DNA of 64,000 bases from Ceratopteris richardii. Lineage: Eukaryota > Streptophyta > Polypodiopsida > Polypodiales > Pteridaceae. This document shows, piece by piece, positions 63,005 to 64,000 of this stretch (position 1 is its first letter; the number at the start of each line of letters is the position of its first letter). The stretch is taken from positions 138,686,852 to 138,750,851 of the forward strand of contig CM035439.1 in NCBI GenBank assembly GCA_020310875.1, read 5' to 3'. Under the pieces are notes generated by a model that was given only the letters and a program-made list of their open reading frames with translations, did not search any database and had not been told where the DNA came from. Both the position numbers and the translations under genes were made by a program.

Positions 63005-64000
63005 AGCATCCAGAAATACCCTACCATCCAAAAATAAGGCCACTTGTTTGGTTGTTGTGGGACTTTGGAATAGGACACCTTTCCAAGTATTTCCTAAACC
63101 TTCTTCTAGCTAATCAGATAGTTTCTTGAGGTGTTTACTTAAAGGTATGTATTAGGAATGAGGTGTTGTACCTAATACCACACTTAGAGAATTCAGTGAT
63201 GAACGTTTCTAACAATTGTTCAATATTCTTGAATTGAACTTGATGTAGTGGTTGAAACCATGTGAAGGTGGTTTTTTTGAGCATTAGACCGAAGGCATTA
63301 TACTGAGTGAACAATTCATCAACCTGTTCAACTCTTAACACTTGTCTAAACTCTGCTACATGATTGTATGGATCTCTAGTGCCATTAAAGTATTTCTTCA
63401 TGGACTTAACCAAAAGAGTAGGCCTCAAAATCCTAGGGTTTTCTCTAGGTCTTGCTAAGGGAAACTCATCCATGCATCTTTGATGTCTTGGATTTCTATG
63501 CCTCTCCTCATTCGTTTTTTTAGTCTCCATTCCTGATCGATCTTTACCTAAGGGGTTTGCAAAGCTCACTTCAGGTCTATCTCTAGTTTTTCTCTTTTGG
63601 GTTCCATAAGCGTGAAATGATCTGCTCCTGGTTGGCCATGAGACACATTAGACCTTGGTGGAGGGAAAGTTAGTTCACCTTTCCAAGTGTAAGCATGCCT
63701 ACCGTGCTCCATTACTATGAACATTCTCTCACGTGTTATCTAAATAGACAACTTTGCTTGGTTTTTCAAGATTGTTAAACTCATATATTGTGAATCGGCC
63801 TACTTCATTGGGTTGATTTGGTTTAAATCTCCAAAAGGCTTCATCCATATCCCTATTCAAGAATATTTCAATGCCTTTTTTATCTTGAGGGATCCATTCT
63901 GGGTTGACGATTCTAGTCAAGATGGATTTGCCATGAGGTGTCCTGGGTTCTCCTCCTAAGTTTCCTTGCTCTAGGTGTCCTATCTCTGTCTTTGGAATGC
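63005..64000 (-). pseudogene. gag: Gypsy-3 gag fragment (minus strand), family of Gypsy-2
   Basis: Minus-strand gag close to Gypsy-2 gag: IVNPEWIPQDKKGIE and DEAFWRFKPNQP (63729-63920), then SFANPLGKDRS, KYFNGTRDPYNHVAEF, LFTQYNAFGL and TFTWFQPL (63135-63569). Beyond 63135 the homology goes on (TPQET, RRRFRKYLERCPI) through a TAA and a TGA at CAA/CGA-type positions and a small shift, up to VALFLDG next to 63005, where the element is cut off. There is no LTR at this border. The rest of the element, if any, lies beyond the right edge of the window. Confidence 0.8.

Noticed and set aside
1-64000. tRNA, rRNA or other structural RNA genes
   Set aside because: Nothing resembling tRNA A/B boxes with a fold or rRNA was found; the tRNA-like words are only primer-site complements.

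Overview
This window is a stretch of plant nuclear DNA made almost entirely of LTR retrotransposons and retrotransposon-like repeats. Evidence for a land plant: Ty1/copia polyproteins with UBN2-type gag, tRNA-iMet-type primer sites (TGGTATCAGAGC), and large Ty3/gypsy elements whose primer site (TGGCGCCGTTGCCGGGGA) is the kind known from plant Athila/Tat-type elements. No ordinary single-copy gene, rRNA or tRNA was seen. Nested and tandem packing suggests a large, repeat-rich genome (fern, gymnosperm or similar); the species cannot be named from sequence alone.

Layout. (1) 1-~14683: Gypsy-1, a decayed Ty3/gypsy element already running at the left edge, split by a nested short copia element, Cop1 (8110-12312, 5-bp TSD atagg). 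(2) 14684-63004: three tandem copies of a ~7-kb unit (empty length ~5.7, 6.9 and >6.0 kb). Each unit has a short conserved open frame flanked by splice-like signals, a coding-like but broken middle part, a primer-site-like motif, and a decayed gene for a zinc-knuckle plus long coiled-coil (gag-like) protein. Each unit is interrupted by a different complete LTR retrotransposon: Cop2 (15507-21612, + strand, 800-bp LTRs), Cop3 (27154-33573, - strand, 1015-bp LTRs, TSD ggtag) and Gypsy-2 (40738-57802, + strand, 17,065 bp, 718/716-bp LTRs, TSD ggggt). (3) 63005-64000: gag of a third member of the gypsy family (Gypsy-3), - strand, joined abruptly to unit 3.

The most interesting object is Gypsy-2, young (LTRs differ by about three substitutions and one 2-bp indel) and almost intact. 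Its order is: LTR, primer site, leader with a CpG-rich tandem array built on TCAATCGCGA, short N-terminal frame, gag with three zinc knuckles of unusual CX2CX3HX4C spacing, linker, protease, RT, RNase H, a duplicated integrase zinc-binding module, integrase core, a second aspartic-protease-like domain after the integrase, a WVPK-repeat tail, two further large ORFs (ORF2, ORF3), polypurine tract, LTR. ORF3 runs into the 3' LTR. Gypsy-1 shares the gag knuckles, the first zinc-binding module, ORF3 and two of the in-frame stop junctions, so these look like family traits rather than accidents of one copy.

In function, the copia elements are ordinary copy-and-paste units, now broken by stops or frameshifts. 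Gypsy-2 carries nearly a full set of replication functions, with a single TAG in its integrase. The tandem units look like a gag-only (TR-GAG/LARD-like) repeat that may have picked up a piece of a host gene, but their true LTR borders were not found.
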